A stretch of DNA of 64,000 nt from Histomonas meleagridis. Taxonomy: Eukaryota > Parabasalia > Tritrichomonadida > Dientamoebidae. Positions 53,701 to 63,500 of this stretch are shown here, piece by piece. The position numbers were made by a program, and so were the translations under genes. Every line of letters begins with the position of its first letter. The stretch's first letter is position 1. Location of the stretch: assembly GCA_020186115.1 (NCBI GenBank), contig WSYJ01000142.1:496001-560000 (forward strand), read 5' to 3'. The notes under the pieces were generated by a model. The model was not told the origin of the DNA, searched no databases, and saw only the letters and a list, made by a program, of their open reading frames with translations.

Positions 53701-55157
53701 TGAAGAAGAACCAGAAGCAGAAGCAGAATCAGTTGAAGAACAACAACCCACAGAAGAACAACCAGCAGAAGACAACAAGAGCAAAGGACCTAAGAAGGTA
53801 CGTAAGATTATTATCAAGAGACCAAGGAACAACAATAACAATAAGAACGATGAAGACATTGACGAACTTAAGGATGAAGTCAAGAACTTCAAGAAATCAT
53901 TGAAGTGCATCAAATATGAGTTGAAGAAACTCAAGATGCAACAACAACAACCAACAGAAACTAAACCAGAAGAAGTTAAACCAGCAGAAGAAGAACCAGT
54001 TGTTCAAACACGTGATGTTAACATCAGTGATTCATCATCCTCATCATCTAAGAAGTCTAAGAAGGATAATAAAGATAACAATGAAGACTTACAACCAATT
54101 AAGGATGAGCTGAAATCATTACGTGATGACATAGATAAATTGAAGGACAACAAATCAGAAGACAAACACGATGATGAAGATAAAGAAGATCTTAAGAATA
54201 TTAAGAAGTCATTGAAGTGCATCAAATATGAGTTGAAGAAACTCAAACAAATTGTATCAGAAGCCGAAGAGGAACCAGAAGCAGAATCAGTTGAAGAACA
54301 ACAACCCACAGAAGAACAACCAGAACAACCAGCAGAAGAACAGCCAGCAGAAGACAACAAGAGCAAAGGACCTAAGAAGGTACGCAAGATTATTATCAAG
54401 AGACCAAGGAACAACAATAACAATAAGAACGATGAAGACATTGACGAGCTTAAGGATGAAGTCAAGAACTTCAAGAAATCGATCAAATGTCTTAAATATG
54501 AAGTTAAGAAACTTAAGTTACAACAACAACAACAACCAACAGAAACTAAACCAGAAGAAGTTAAACCAGCAGAAGAAGAACCAGTTGTTCAAACACGTGA
54601 TGTTAACATCAGTGATTCATCATCCTCATCATCTAAGAAGTCTAAGAAGGATAATAAAGATAACAATGAAGACTTACAACCAATTAAGGGATGAATTACA
54701 ACGCCTTGGTGACGAAATCAATAAATTGAAGGACAACAAACCAGAAGACAAACATGATGATGATGAAGATAAAGAAGATCTCAAGAATATTAAGAAGTCA
54801 TTGAAATGCATCAAATATGAGTTGAAGAAACTCAAACAAATTGTATCTGAAGCCGAACCAGAAATTAATGAAGAACAACAACAGCAGCAACAGCCTATCG
54901 AAACTGAATCAGCGCCAGAGCAGCCAGACGACAACAAGAGCAAAGGAACTCGGAAAGTACGTAAAGTTATTGTTAAACGTGCCAAGAAACCAGACGACAA
55001 TGCTGATCTCATTGGCGAACTTAATAAGATTAAGAAGAAGCTTGCCAAGATAGAGAAACAACAATCCACTCCACAGCCGCAAAGCCAAATTTATCAAGTA
55101 TTCGTTGATTTACCACAAGTTGATAACCAGAAAATCATTTTCCGCGCACATCAATAA
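44791..55157 (+). CDS. Giant repetitive coiled-coil protein (about 3,454 aa), two single-base frameshifts
   Basis: One gene read in three frames: 44791-48501, then to 54694, then to 55157. The changes come from one extra C at 48496-48498 (GGACCC where other copies have GGACC) and one extra G at 54688-54690 (AAGGG for AAGG). Without them the length is 3,455 codons including stop. Unique N-terminal coiled coil (44791-45955); repeat array of about 198-residue units; unique coiled-coil insert (52550-53640); more repeats; unique basic C-terminus from 54850. Each unit carries the heptad block KCIKYELKKLK or KCLKYEVKKLK (about 33 copies by my count), acidic EEPVVQTRDVNISDSSSSSSKK, a Pro/Glu linker and a basic KKVRKIIIKRPRNNNNNK. 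No TM or signal. Probably a filament or striated-fibre component; that is inference. Confidence 0.75.
45940..52545 (+). repeat. Coding tandem array, main period about 594 bp
   Basis: GATGTTAACATCAGTG recurs about every 594 bp (for example 46668, 47264, 48157, 49021, 49615, 50209). Two steps are only about 297-300 bp (47264 to 47561, 48722 to 49021): half-units lacking the Pro/Glu plus basic segment. Silent variants (GTACGT/GTACGC, GCTGAAGAA/GCCGAAGAG) and small indels shuffle between units, which suggests gene conversion or unequal exchange. A second block of the same units lies at 53630-54850. Confidence 0.9.
53630..54850 (+). repeat. Second repeat block of the giant gene
   Basis: Same unit type as 45940-52545, two units, separated from the main array by about 1.1 kb of unique coiled coil. 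The extra G at 54688-54690 lies here. Confidence 0.85.
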
Positions 55158-55317
55158 ACAATTTTCAAACTTTTAATTCATAACTATTGTTCAAATACTT
55201 TTAATTATGTTCCATTATGTTCTTTAAATAATAAAAAATTGCTGTTGGATATGTTCATGCACGCAAGTGATGGAAAAATGTGTAAATCTTTGAAATATTA
55301 TGTAAAAAAGTGCTGTT

Positions 55318-56860
55318 TTAACTCCAAAAAAATTTTTTTTGACGATTTGATGACTCTGTAATTGAACTAGTATTATAGCCGCAAGTAAAACTATAAATGA
55401 GACTTTTGCATATTGAATTCAACTTTTTTGATACATTATCTTCTAAATATTTATAAATTTGAGAAATTGATTTTAATTCTTCAAAAATTGATAGTGCAAT
55501 AGATTTGTTTCTTGTCATTCCCATATATCGAAATTTATTTATTATATAAGACTTTTGGTCATCAGGGAGATTTTGTGAATTTAAATATTGAATAAAGTTG
55601 GACATTTTATGCCAAAAACAAATAACACGCTGTATTTTGTTGATCTTTTTTTTTTGACTCATTATCATCTCCCTTTTGTATTATAGTAAATGCTCCATCA
55701 AGACCAACATCATCATCAGAACTAATCGTTTGTAAAATTCCTGCACTTGGAAGTTCAGTGCATATTAATTTGAATATCCAATAAAAAATTTCGGCCTTTA
55801 ACGGATATGTGAAAATTATACCTGCACTTCTAATTTCTCTCTCAGGTCCAATGACTGTTAGAGGAATAATACACCAATTTGTTGTCAAACTGGCAAATGT
55901 TGAATCAATTGCAAAAAAATCAGAATATAAAGATAAGTTTTAAAGTTCATATTTAGTGAAAGTTGCAACTGCTTCTCTATGAATAATATTTTCATCATCT
56001 ACATTCTGAAGGACAAATGTTTGTTTTTTAATTGGATCCAAATAATCAATTAATTTATGAGTTTCTGAATATTTATTATGACATTTTAATTTTTCATTTT
56101 TAGAATAAATACTATTAATTTGTTCTCGAGACAATGTAACCCCATATTGAATAGAAATAAATTGTATAACTTTATTTGGTTTGATGCCAATATCTAGCAT
56201 ATTGCATATTGATATTTGGATTTTATCATCTAATACTAAATGAGCATATATAAATGAATTAAGATAATGATTGTGATGTAAATCGAAATATGTAACATGG
56301 TATTTTCTTTTATTATCAATTATATATGAGCCAATTCTTATTTTATACTCGCATTTACTATTTAAATCATTTTTTTTATAATTTGTATGTTGATTGCAAA
56401 ATAATGTTAATCGTTCTTCTTTGATTGATCTTTTTCGAACTAAATTAAAACCTTCTTCACAAGCTTTTTTAGATAATATTTCAATAATACCCGACATTGT
56501 ATCATCAATTAAAATTTGTAAATTATTTGGGTTAAAAAACGAATTTATTTTTGAAATAAGGTGAATATCTGCTTCTTCTTTAGTAATAATATCCACACTC
56601 TTCACCTCAACATAAATTTCCTTCAATTGTTGATTGAATTTAACAATTCCATCAACTTCAACATAGTCTTCTATGTTAATTTCTATATCGACTAGTTTGT
56701 CATACGAACAGAGGATGCATTTCGGCAAATCATTCGAATTGGAATCATATTCTTGTAATCTGAATTTATTCTTCGTTACGTTGCTAATCCTAACACCACG
56801 CATTTTGATTTCAGTGTTAATATTTGATGCCTTGATGCTAGATATTGGGTTAATTTCCAT
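55318..56860 (-). pseudogene. MULE-type transposase, decayed
   Basis: Minus-strand pieces join into one Mutator-like transposase. 56860-55940 has a leading domain, then a FAR1/WRKY-GCM1-type zinc region (CEYKIRIGSY, FDLHHNHYLN). An in-frame TAA at 55940-55942 is followed in the same frame by DFFAIDSTFAS and FTYPLKAEIFYWIFKL, the first MULE catalytic strand with its Asp and the glutamate helix. A frameshift at the T10 run 55646-55655 leads to RVICFWHKMSNFI (the CxxxH block) and TSSITESSNRQKK (the T/S-ESxN block). It then ends at 55318, near another T8 run. One stop plus at least one frameshift make it inactive as sequenced. No clear terminal inverted repeats were found by eye. Confidence 0.7.
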
Positions 56861-57271
56861 TTCTAAAAATATAATCGAAAATATCAGTCATAGTTTTGAG
56901 GTTATTGATAATATTCAAATTATATGTTTTATTTAAATTTTGAAATAGGGTGCTTGTTTCTGTCAAGCACACGGTGCTGCAAACAATTTCTCTAAAAATA
57001 AATACATTCATGATTGGAAAACTTAACATTCTATGGAAGAAAAGAATTCTAAATTTTCAATAAATTTTAACGGAAGGTAAAACTGTTTGTAGGCCATATG
57101 AACCAAAATTCAAATTAGAATATTATTAAATAATAAAGTAAGTTGCAATTAGGAAAATTTATATAAATTTAAAGCATGGCTTTCAAAACAAGATTTTATT
57201 TTCCTTTTAAAGAGGTGACAAAACGCCATTTCATGTAACATTTCCTAGGTTTTTTGGCTGTCTTCTTATCG
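56861..57271. other. Intergenic
   Basis: AT-rich. No gene seen. The frame before the channel's ATG is open for six codons without an ATG. Confidence 0.4.
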
Positions 57272-58627
57272 ATGGCCGATGCAAATCCGAAGATTTGGGG
57301 TTTCTACCCTTATACTATCTGGCGGAAATTATGGGAATATTTAATCTATTTTTTATCACTTTTTACAATTTGGGAATGTACATATGTTTGGTTTTTAGGA
57401 GTTGAATTCACGACAGGATTACTTATTGCTAATCTAATTATTGATTTTATATATTTCCTTGATATATTTGTTATTTTAAAATCAGGTGTTCTTAAAAATG
57501 GCATTATCGTTCTAGATAAATCAACTTTAATGGCATCTGTCCCCAAGTGGCGCCGAATTATTTTGTACATCTCACCAATTCCATTTTATTTATTTGGTAC
57601 CATTTTTAATAATGTTTTATTATATGATATTTTAATTTGTACTAAATTAATACGAATCCTTCGTCTTCGTGATGCAACAGTTCGTATTAAGACAACACTT
57701 TATTATATTAACAATTTTAGTCGCATTTTAATTCTATTTTCTTATCTTTTTACTCTTATCCATCTTTTTACATGTATTTTCTGGTTTGCCGGAACCAAAG
57801 AGCCTAAAGATTCTTCATGGATTACATTTTTTGGACTTGAAAATCAAACCATTTTTGGTCAATATGTTCATACGTATTATTTTGTTACCACCACAGTACT
57901 TTCCATTGGTTATGGAGATGTACATCCCACCACATTTCCTGAGATCATTACAGTTATATTTATTGAATTAATTGGAGTTGTTTTTTATAATTTCTTAGCA
58001 GCAAATTTCTTTTCACTTGTTGCTGATCCGTCGCGAAACTTATTTCTAACAAAATATAAACGGGTTATTGATGGATTTGATCATCGTGGAGTCTCTAAAG
58101 AATCAGAAAATGAAATCATTCGATATTATGAATATATTTGGGAAAAAGAACGAATTCAAACAGATTATTTTCAAACTGCGAAACAATTTCCAGAATCATT
58201 ACAAAAACGTATATCATTAATTATGTACATGAACTTATTTAATCGAATTGGATTCGAAAACATACCAATAAAAGCATTAGAAAAAATGGCATTAGCAATG
58301 AAGCCAAAAGTATTTACACCCGGAGATTTCATTGTTAAAGCGGGAAGAGTTTCAAATCATATATTTTTTGTTGAAGAAGGTACCGTAGATATATTTAATA
58401 TAAATGGTAAATTCGTTGTATCTTTCGATGAATCAAAAGGAGAAATTATCGGAGAAAATTCTTTTTTGGATGGAAATGAAGAAACTGCTAATGTAATAGC
58501 ACATACTTATGTAGAAGCATTCGAATTGTCAAGAGTGGACTTAGAAGATATTCCTGAAATTAGAGAAACTTTAAGAAATGTTACAAATGATAATCAAAAT
58601 ATTCAACAAAATGAGGATTCACCATAG
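57272..58627 (+). CDS. K+ channel with cyclic-nucleotide-binding-like domain
   Basis: Plasma-membrane six-TM channel of 451 residues (EAG/HCN/CNG superfamily). TM helices fill about residues 18-260. RILRLRDATVRIK is an S4-like segment with fewer charges than a strong voltage sensor. The pore helix ends in the selectivity filter SIGYGDVHP, predicting K+ selectivity. A C-linker (about 270-340) follows, then a cNMP-type beta-roll (FTPGDFIVKAGRVSNHIFFVEEG, GEIIGENSFLDGNEETANV). In the phosphate cassette the usual Arg after the GE motif is replaced by Glu, so cAMP/cGMP binding is doubtful, as in KCNH channels. The start ATG is the first in frame. Confidence 0.9.
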   Translation: MADANPKIWGFYPYTIWRKLWEYLIYFLSLFTIWECTYVWFLGVEFTTGLLIANLIIDFIYFLDIFVILKSGVLKNGIIVLDKSTLMASVPKWRRIILYISPIPFYLFGTIFNNVLLYDILICTKLIRILRLRDATVRIKTTLYYINNFSRILILFSYLFTLIHLFTCIFWFAGTKEPKDSSWITFFGLENQTIFGQYVHTYYFVTTTVLSIGYGDVHPTTFPEIITVIFIELIGVVFYNFLAANFFSLVADPSRNLFLTKYKRVIDGFDHRGVSKESENEIIRYYEYIWEKERIQTDYFQTAKQFPESLQKRISLIMYMNLFNRIGFENIPIKALEKMALAMKPKVFTPGDFIVKAGRVSNHIFFVEEGTVDIFNINGKFVVSFDESKGEIIGENSFLDGNEETANVIAHTYVEAFELSRVDLEDIPEIRETLRNVTNDNQNIQQNEDSP

Positions 58628-59172
58628 CTTTTGTTTATAAATAAATAATTTTTTTTTAGAAAGAATTACGTTAAAAAACAATTTTTTAGAACTATTTATG
58701 TGTTTGAATCTCTTAATATGCTAAAAAAAATTTTAACGTAATGACTTAAAGTTTTAAAAAGACACTTTGGTACAATGTGATATTCTTTTATTAAAGTCGA
58801 ATTACTTAGAGTTACTGTAAATTATTATTTGTATAGTATAAAGAATATTTGTAAAAGTTTGCTGTGAATGGGTTTAGCGGAATTTAAAAAAAATCAAAAT
58901 TGTTAACAAAGCATAATTATAACATACAAAGGGTGTAGAAGTGTAGGCCAGAGAAAACAAGAGCTTTGCTGAAAAGGATAATTTTTAATTATCATGGATA
59001 GAGCTGCATGCGATAAATTAATCCATTAACGTACGGATTTTGACCGTTTAAAATCCGATCGCTTTCTCTATTTTACCGTGTGATTCTTCAAAAATTTACA
59101 CTTATACATCACATCATGACGATTAACTATGACTGAAAAAAAATTATAAAAACAAAAATTATGCCAAAATAA
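58628..59172. other. Intergenic, promoter of the 59173 gene
   Basis: TAACGTACGG near 59028 and GACCGTTTAAAATC near 59042 are Myb-type motifs about 130 bp before the ATG. Otherwise AT-rich. Confidence 0.45.
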
Positions 59173-60375
59173 ATGTTTGGAGCAGGATTGAGTAACACCC
59201 CTTGGGGATCGATGCTCAGCAATAAACCTACAGACGCTAGTGTGCCGTTTCAAAACCAAACGGGCTTTTTTGCCACTGCTGGAAATAACCCATTTGTAAA
59301 CAACTCTAGTTCATCATCTACAGTGGCTACAAACCCATGGAAATCAAATAACTCCAATAGCGAAGGAACATGGGAAAACAGCGGACCGACAAATCCATGG
59401 GTTTCTTCAAGGGATAATTTTCAATCAACAAATACTCACAGTTCATTTAATCATGCTTACAATAATATAGAAACTATACCAGATCCACCTGATGATAGGT
59501 TTAAGCCTAATACACAAAATGTAAAATCATCAACTCAAAATAAAGAAACTAAACCAACAACAGTAGCACCACCACCATCAGCATCATTTGGAGCAAATAA
59601 TAAAGAAACCAAACCAACAACAGTAGCACCACCACCATCAGCATCATTTGGAACAAATAATAAAGAAACTAAACCAACAACAGTAGTACCACCACCATCA
59701 ACATCATTTGGAACAAATAATAAAGAAACTAAACCAACAACAGTAGCACCACCACCATCAGCATCATTTGGAGCAAATAATAATGCGAATAAGCCGACAA
59801 CAGTAGCACCACCACCATCAGCATCATTTGGAACAAATAATAAAGAAACTAAACCAACAACAGTAGCACCACCACCATCAGCATCATTTGGAGCAAATAA
59901 TAATGCGAATAAGCCGACAACAGTAGCACCACCACCATCAACATCCAATGATAATAATAATAAAGAAACAAAGCCAACAACTTTATCACCATCACATTCA
60001 TCACCATTTGAAACAAACAGCAACAACAGCGAAATGCATACAGCATCTTCAGTGTATAAATCACCACCTCATGAATCCACTTCAAGCCAAGATAAAGAAG
60101 TCCGCCCAACAACAGCAGCTGCATCTCATTCTTTGCCTCATCATACTGAGTCGTGTATAAAACCACAAAATGTCACTGATGCAAATGAAGAAAGTGAATG
60201 TGCCCCACAACAAAATCTAATGCCACTTCAAAGTCCATATTTCATTGTATATGTTCCATACCCAGTAATGAGTTTCTATTCTCCGTATTATTATTGGCCA
60301 ATGTATCCTTATGCATTTCCATATTATTATTACATGATGCCACCTTTCATATACCCATTTCCACCAATATTTTGA
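59173..60375 (+). CDS. FG/proline-rich repeat protein, 400 aa
   Basis: Low-complexity protein. The N-terminus is Asn/Ser/Gly/Trp/Phe-rich with NPF, NPW and FG (for example FGAGLSNTPWGS). The centre (59542-60021) is eight 20-residue repeats around ETKPTTVAPPPSASFG, so FG recurs at about 20-residue spacing. The C-terminus is an unusual Tyr/Pro/Phe cluster (YPVMSFYSPYYYWPMYP) ending PFPPIF. FG spacing and disorder fit an FG-nucleoporin or an NPF/proline adapter; there is no folded domain to decide. No TM or signal peptide. A reverse frame across the repeats is a shadow. Confidence 0.72.
   Translation: MFGAGLSNTPWGSMLSNKPTDASVPFQNQTGFFATAGNNPFVNNSSSSSTVATNPWKSNNSNSEGTWENSGPTNPWVSSRDNFQSTNTHSSFNHAYNNIETIPDPPDDRFKPNTQNVKSSTQNKETKPTTVAPPPSASFGANNKETKPTTVAPPPSASFGTNNKETKPTTVVPPPSTSFGTNNKETKPTTVAPPPSASFGANNNANKPTTVAPPPSASFGTNNKETKPTTVAPPPSASFGANNNANKPTTVAPPPSTSNDNNNKETKPTTLSPSHSSPFETNSNNSEMHTASSVYKSPPHESTSSQDKEVRPTTAAASHSLPHHTESCIKPQNVTDANEESECAPQQNLMPLQSPYFIVYVPYPVMSFYSPYYYWPMYPYAFPYYYYMMPPFIYPFPPIF
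59542..60021 (+). repeat. 60-bp coding minisatellite, eight units
   Basis: Exact 60-bp period. Units 1-7 differ at few positions (two with the KPTTVAP block preceded by NNNAN instead of NNKET); unit 8 is degenerate. Length variation between strains is likely. Confidence 0.9.
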
Positions 60376-60523
60376 TCAACGAAAATAAGTCAATAAAAAT
60401 TGTCAAAAATTTTTTTATATTTAAGAAAAGTTACTCAAATTACACTCCTCTTCACATTATATATTATTGCGAACAAATTGAAAAATATAAAAAATACACA
60501 AGAAATTAATTTATTATTACGAT

Positions 60524-63500
60524 TTATATATCAGGAACATAATCTGAAAACTCAGCATTTTTTGCTTTTTCCCTTCTTATATAGATAATAACACCAATAG
60601 CAATAACAGTCGCAAATACTAAACATCCAATTACGATTCCAACAATTGCTCCACCACCCAAAGTCGATTTCTGTTCTTCAGCTGGATCGGATGTGCCCAA
60701 AGTATGAGATGTATCTTCTGATTGTCCAGGTGAAGAAGAATAAGAAGAAGAAATAGATGATGAAGATGTAGATGTCGGAGTTGAAGATGAAGGCATATTA
60801 GACATAGAAGAAAACGAAGGAATCTCTGGTGAATAACTTATATCCATTGAGATTGCATTTTGTGATGCACTTGCCATTCTCCAATCTCCTGTTTTATTAA
60901 GTCTAAATCCATAACCGTTCTTCCTTGTATATACTTTGTATCCATTATTTATCTTCTCTACACCAAAAACAGGATATGCTCTTTCAAATCCATTTTCGAA
61001 GAACGATAGACTTTGACCATTGAAATTATCCATCGGCATTTTGGTTTCTATTTCAAAATAGCTATCGTTATAGTCAGGGTTTTCAAATTTGTTAATTTTT
61101 CCATTCCAAAACTTCTTTTGTGTTTGAATATGTAATCTTTTATTTGTAATATTTAAATAAGTACCACCAATCATTGTATAATTATTTGAAATTACTGCAA
61201 CAGAAGCATCCGTTGCATAACCAAATTCATTAATTATATTATTATCAAAACAACTTAATACATAATCATTACCATTAATAGTATTAATTTCGAGTGCAAC
61301 ATTACCTTCGTCAATTTTTACGTTTTTAACATTTTGAATTACACATTCACTTTCTTTGCATCCTTCATAAACAACAACAAAAGTATTAATATCATTATTT
61401 GTCCCATTATTAGTCACCATGAAATAAGGTAAAGTTTTTCCTGCATCAGAATTACCTGAATCACGTTGACCCCAACCATCTTGATAAACAACTTTTTGGC
61501 CATTGATAGCTGGGAAATATGCAGTGAATGTAAAGTTATCTTCTTTCGACCATTTAACATTCCATTCATTATTTGTTATACCATATTTTTGATCGACCAT
61601 ATCTGCTCCAAGTGATACAGTTCCTTCAAAGAATGTCCATTCATCTTCTTTAATTGCTGATGTTGAAAGTTGGAAATTCCCATATGATCTTGCACTCGCA
61701 TCATTCTCTTGACCTGATTTCCAATATACAACTTGTACAGTTGGCATTACTGTACCACGCATCCAAAATGATATATAAACTCTATAATTTTCATATCCTT
61801 TAAATCCATTTACAGCTGTTTTACCTCGCGTACTTCCAAGATAAAGTCCACTATTAACTTGATTTGTACTATATCGAACACCTCGTGTATATTTACCATC
61901 AATTGATTCCCATGAATGATCTGCATTACGATCTAAACCCCATAATACATCTGCTGGCATTTCTTCTTTGTTTGTAACAATTGGTGCTTCATCTGGAAAT
62001 GGTTCAGCTAAATTTTCACCATAAGTTCCATCACTTAAAATTAATTTAACAGTTGGATCTGATACTTCTATAGTGCCAATACTTTTCATTAAAAATCGAA
62101 ATGCAAAACGATTTGGATTTTGTATAAATGGAATTGTAAATTCTAAATCACCATTTAGAACATAATTATAATCTACACCATGAAATACATATTGTTGAAT
62201 AGTTCCACCTTTAACTCTAAATATATCAACAAGATAACTACTTTCATTATGTTCAATTTGTACAACTGTTCTATTATAGATATCACATTGTGAATAAGCT
62301 TTAGATGAAGCTTGAATAACTTTAACATTTGGAAGTGTAACATATAAACTTATACTACCACCTCTTCCATCTAAGATTTGATTATTACTATCAATTAATA
62401 CTGTATTATGTACATAAGTATCATGCAATTTAGAACCATTTACATGATCGGCCATATAACCTAAATCACTAAGTAATTCATAACCATCTTTCCAATATAC
62501 TAAATTAAGTGAATCGATATGATGATGGCCTCCATAATCAGATGCATCAAGGACTAAAAGACTCTTCTTACCATATGATCCAGTTCTAATATAAGCTTGT
62601 GACCAATAAGGAAATACTATATCAGGGAAATTAAATTGTGCATTAGAATCAAAATTATTATTATTAAAGAAAAACATACTTAATGCAGAAAATGTTTTCC
62701 CTCTCATTTTAGTTGCTACATATTCATCAAATCTACCAGGAAATGCATGCATTACATATTCTGCATGTTCATCTGCAAGTGAAAATGTTATAGAACTATC
62801 ACCAATTGGTGGATAAACAAAAGAACTATATGAAGTCCATATTAAATTTTGCCAACATTGATCATATTTTGTGTCAGTTGCAACATTTAATTGATCATAA
62901 CGATCGGATTCTTTATAATCTAATGGATCTGTATAATTAGTAAATGCATAACCAAAGTCAAAAAGTCCTTTTAGAACTTTTCGTCCATACATTGCTGATT
63001 GACATGTACTTCCATCTTCTAAAAACCAATCGGAGATGGTTGTTAAAAATCCTTTAATTCCAAAATGTACTAATTCAATTGATTTCGTAATTACTCCTAC
63101 AAGTGCTGCACCTGCTAAGTTCATTACTGACTTATTATTAATTGATTTATCCCCCACTGCTAAATATGTTGATTCAATCAATACTTTTTCTTTGATTGTT
63201 TCAATTTCCGTATCAGTATATACACTCGATGAAATTGTAAGATCAAATGCATTCGCTAAAATTTTAACTTTTTCACCTTCATCACCATTAGAATTCATTC
63301 GATGAGCTCCCCAATAACCTGAATACATTGTGGCATTAGGATCAACTCCAGGGCCTGCAATTTTTGGGCATTTAGAATCAGGTAAACTTTCAAGATTTAA
63401 TGCTGCATAATGTGGATCACAATCCGCAAATTCATTATATGGATATCCTTCTGCTACAAGATAATTTGGTAAACATTCTGCTAGCCGAAGTAATACTTTA

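Noticed and set aside
46065-54486. Many minus-strand Ser/Leu-rich and plus-strand Asn/Lys/Gln-rich frames of about 80-173 codons in the giant gene
   Set aside because: They repeat once per unit and arise from the coding repeat read in other frames.
59535-60166. Gly/Val/Asp-rich minus-strand frame
   Set aside because: Shadow of the 60-bp coding repeat on the opposite strand.
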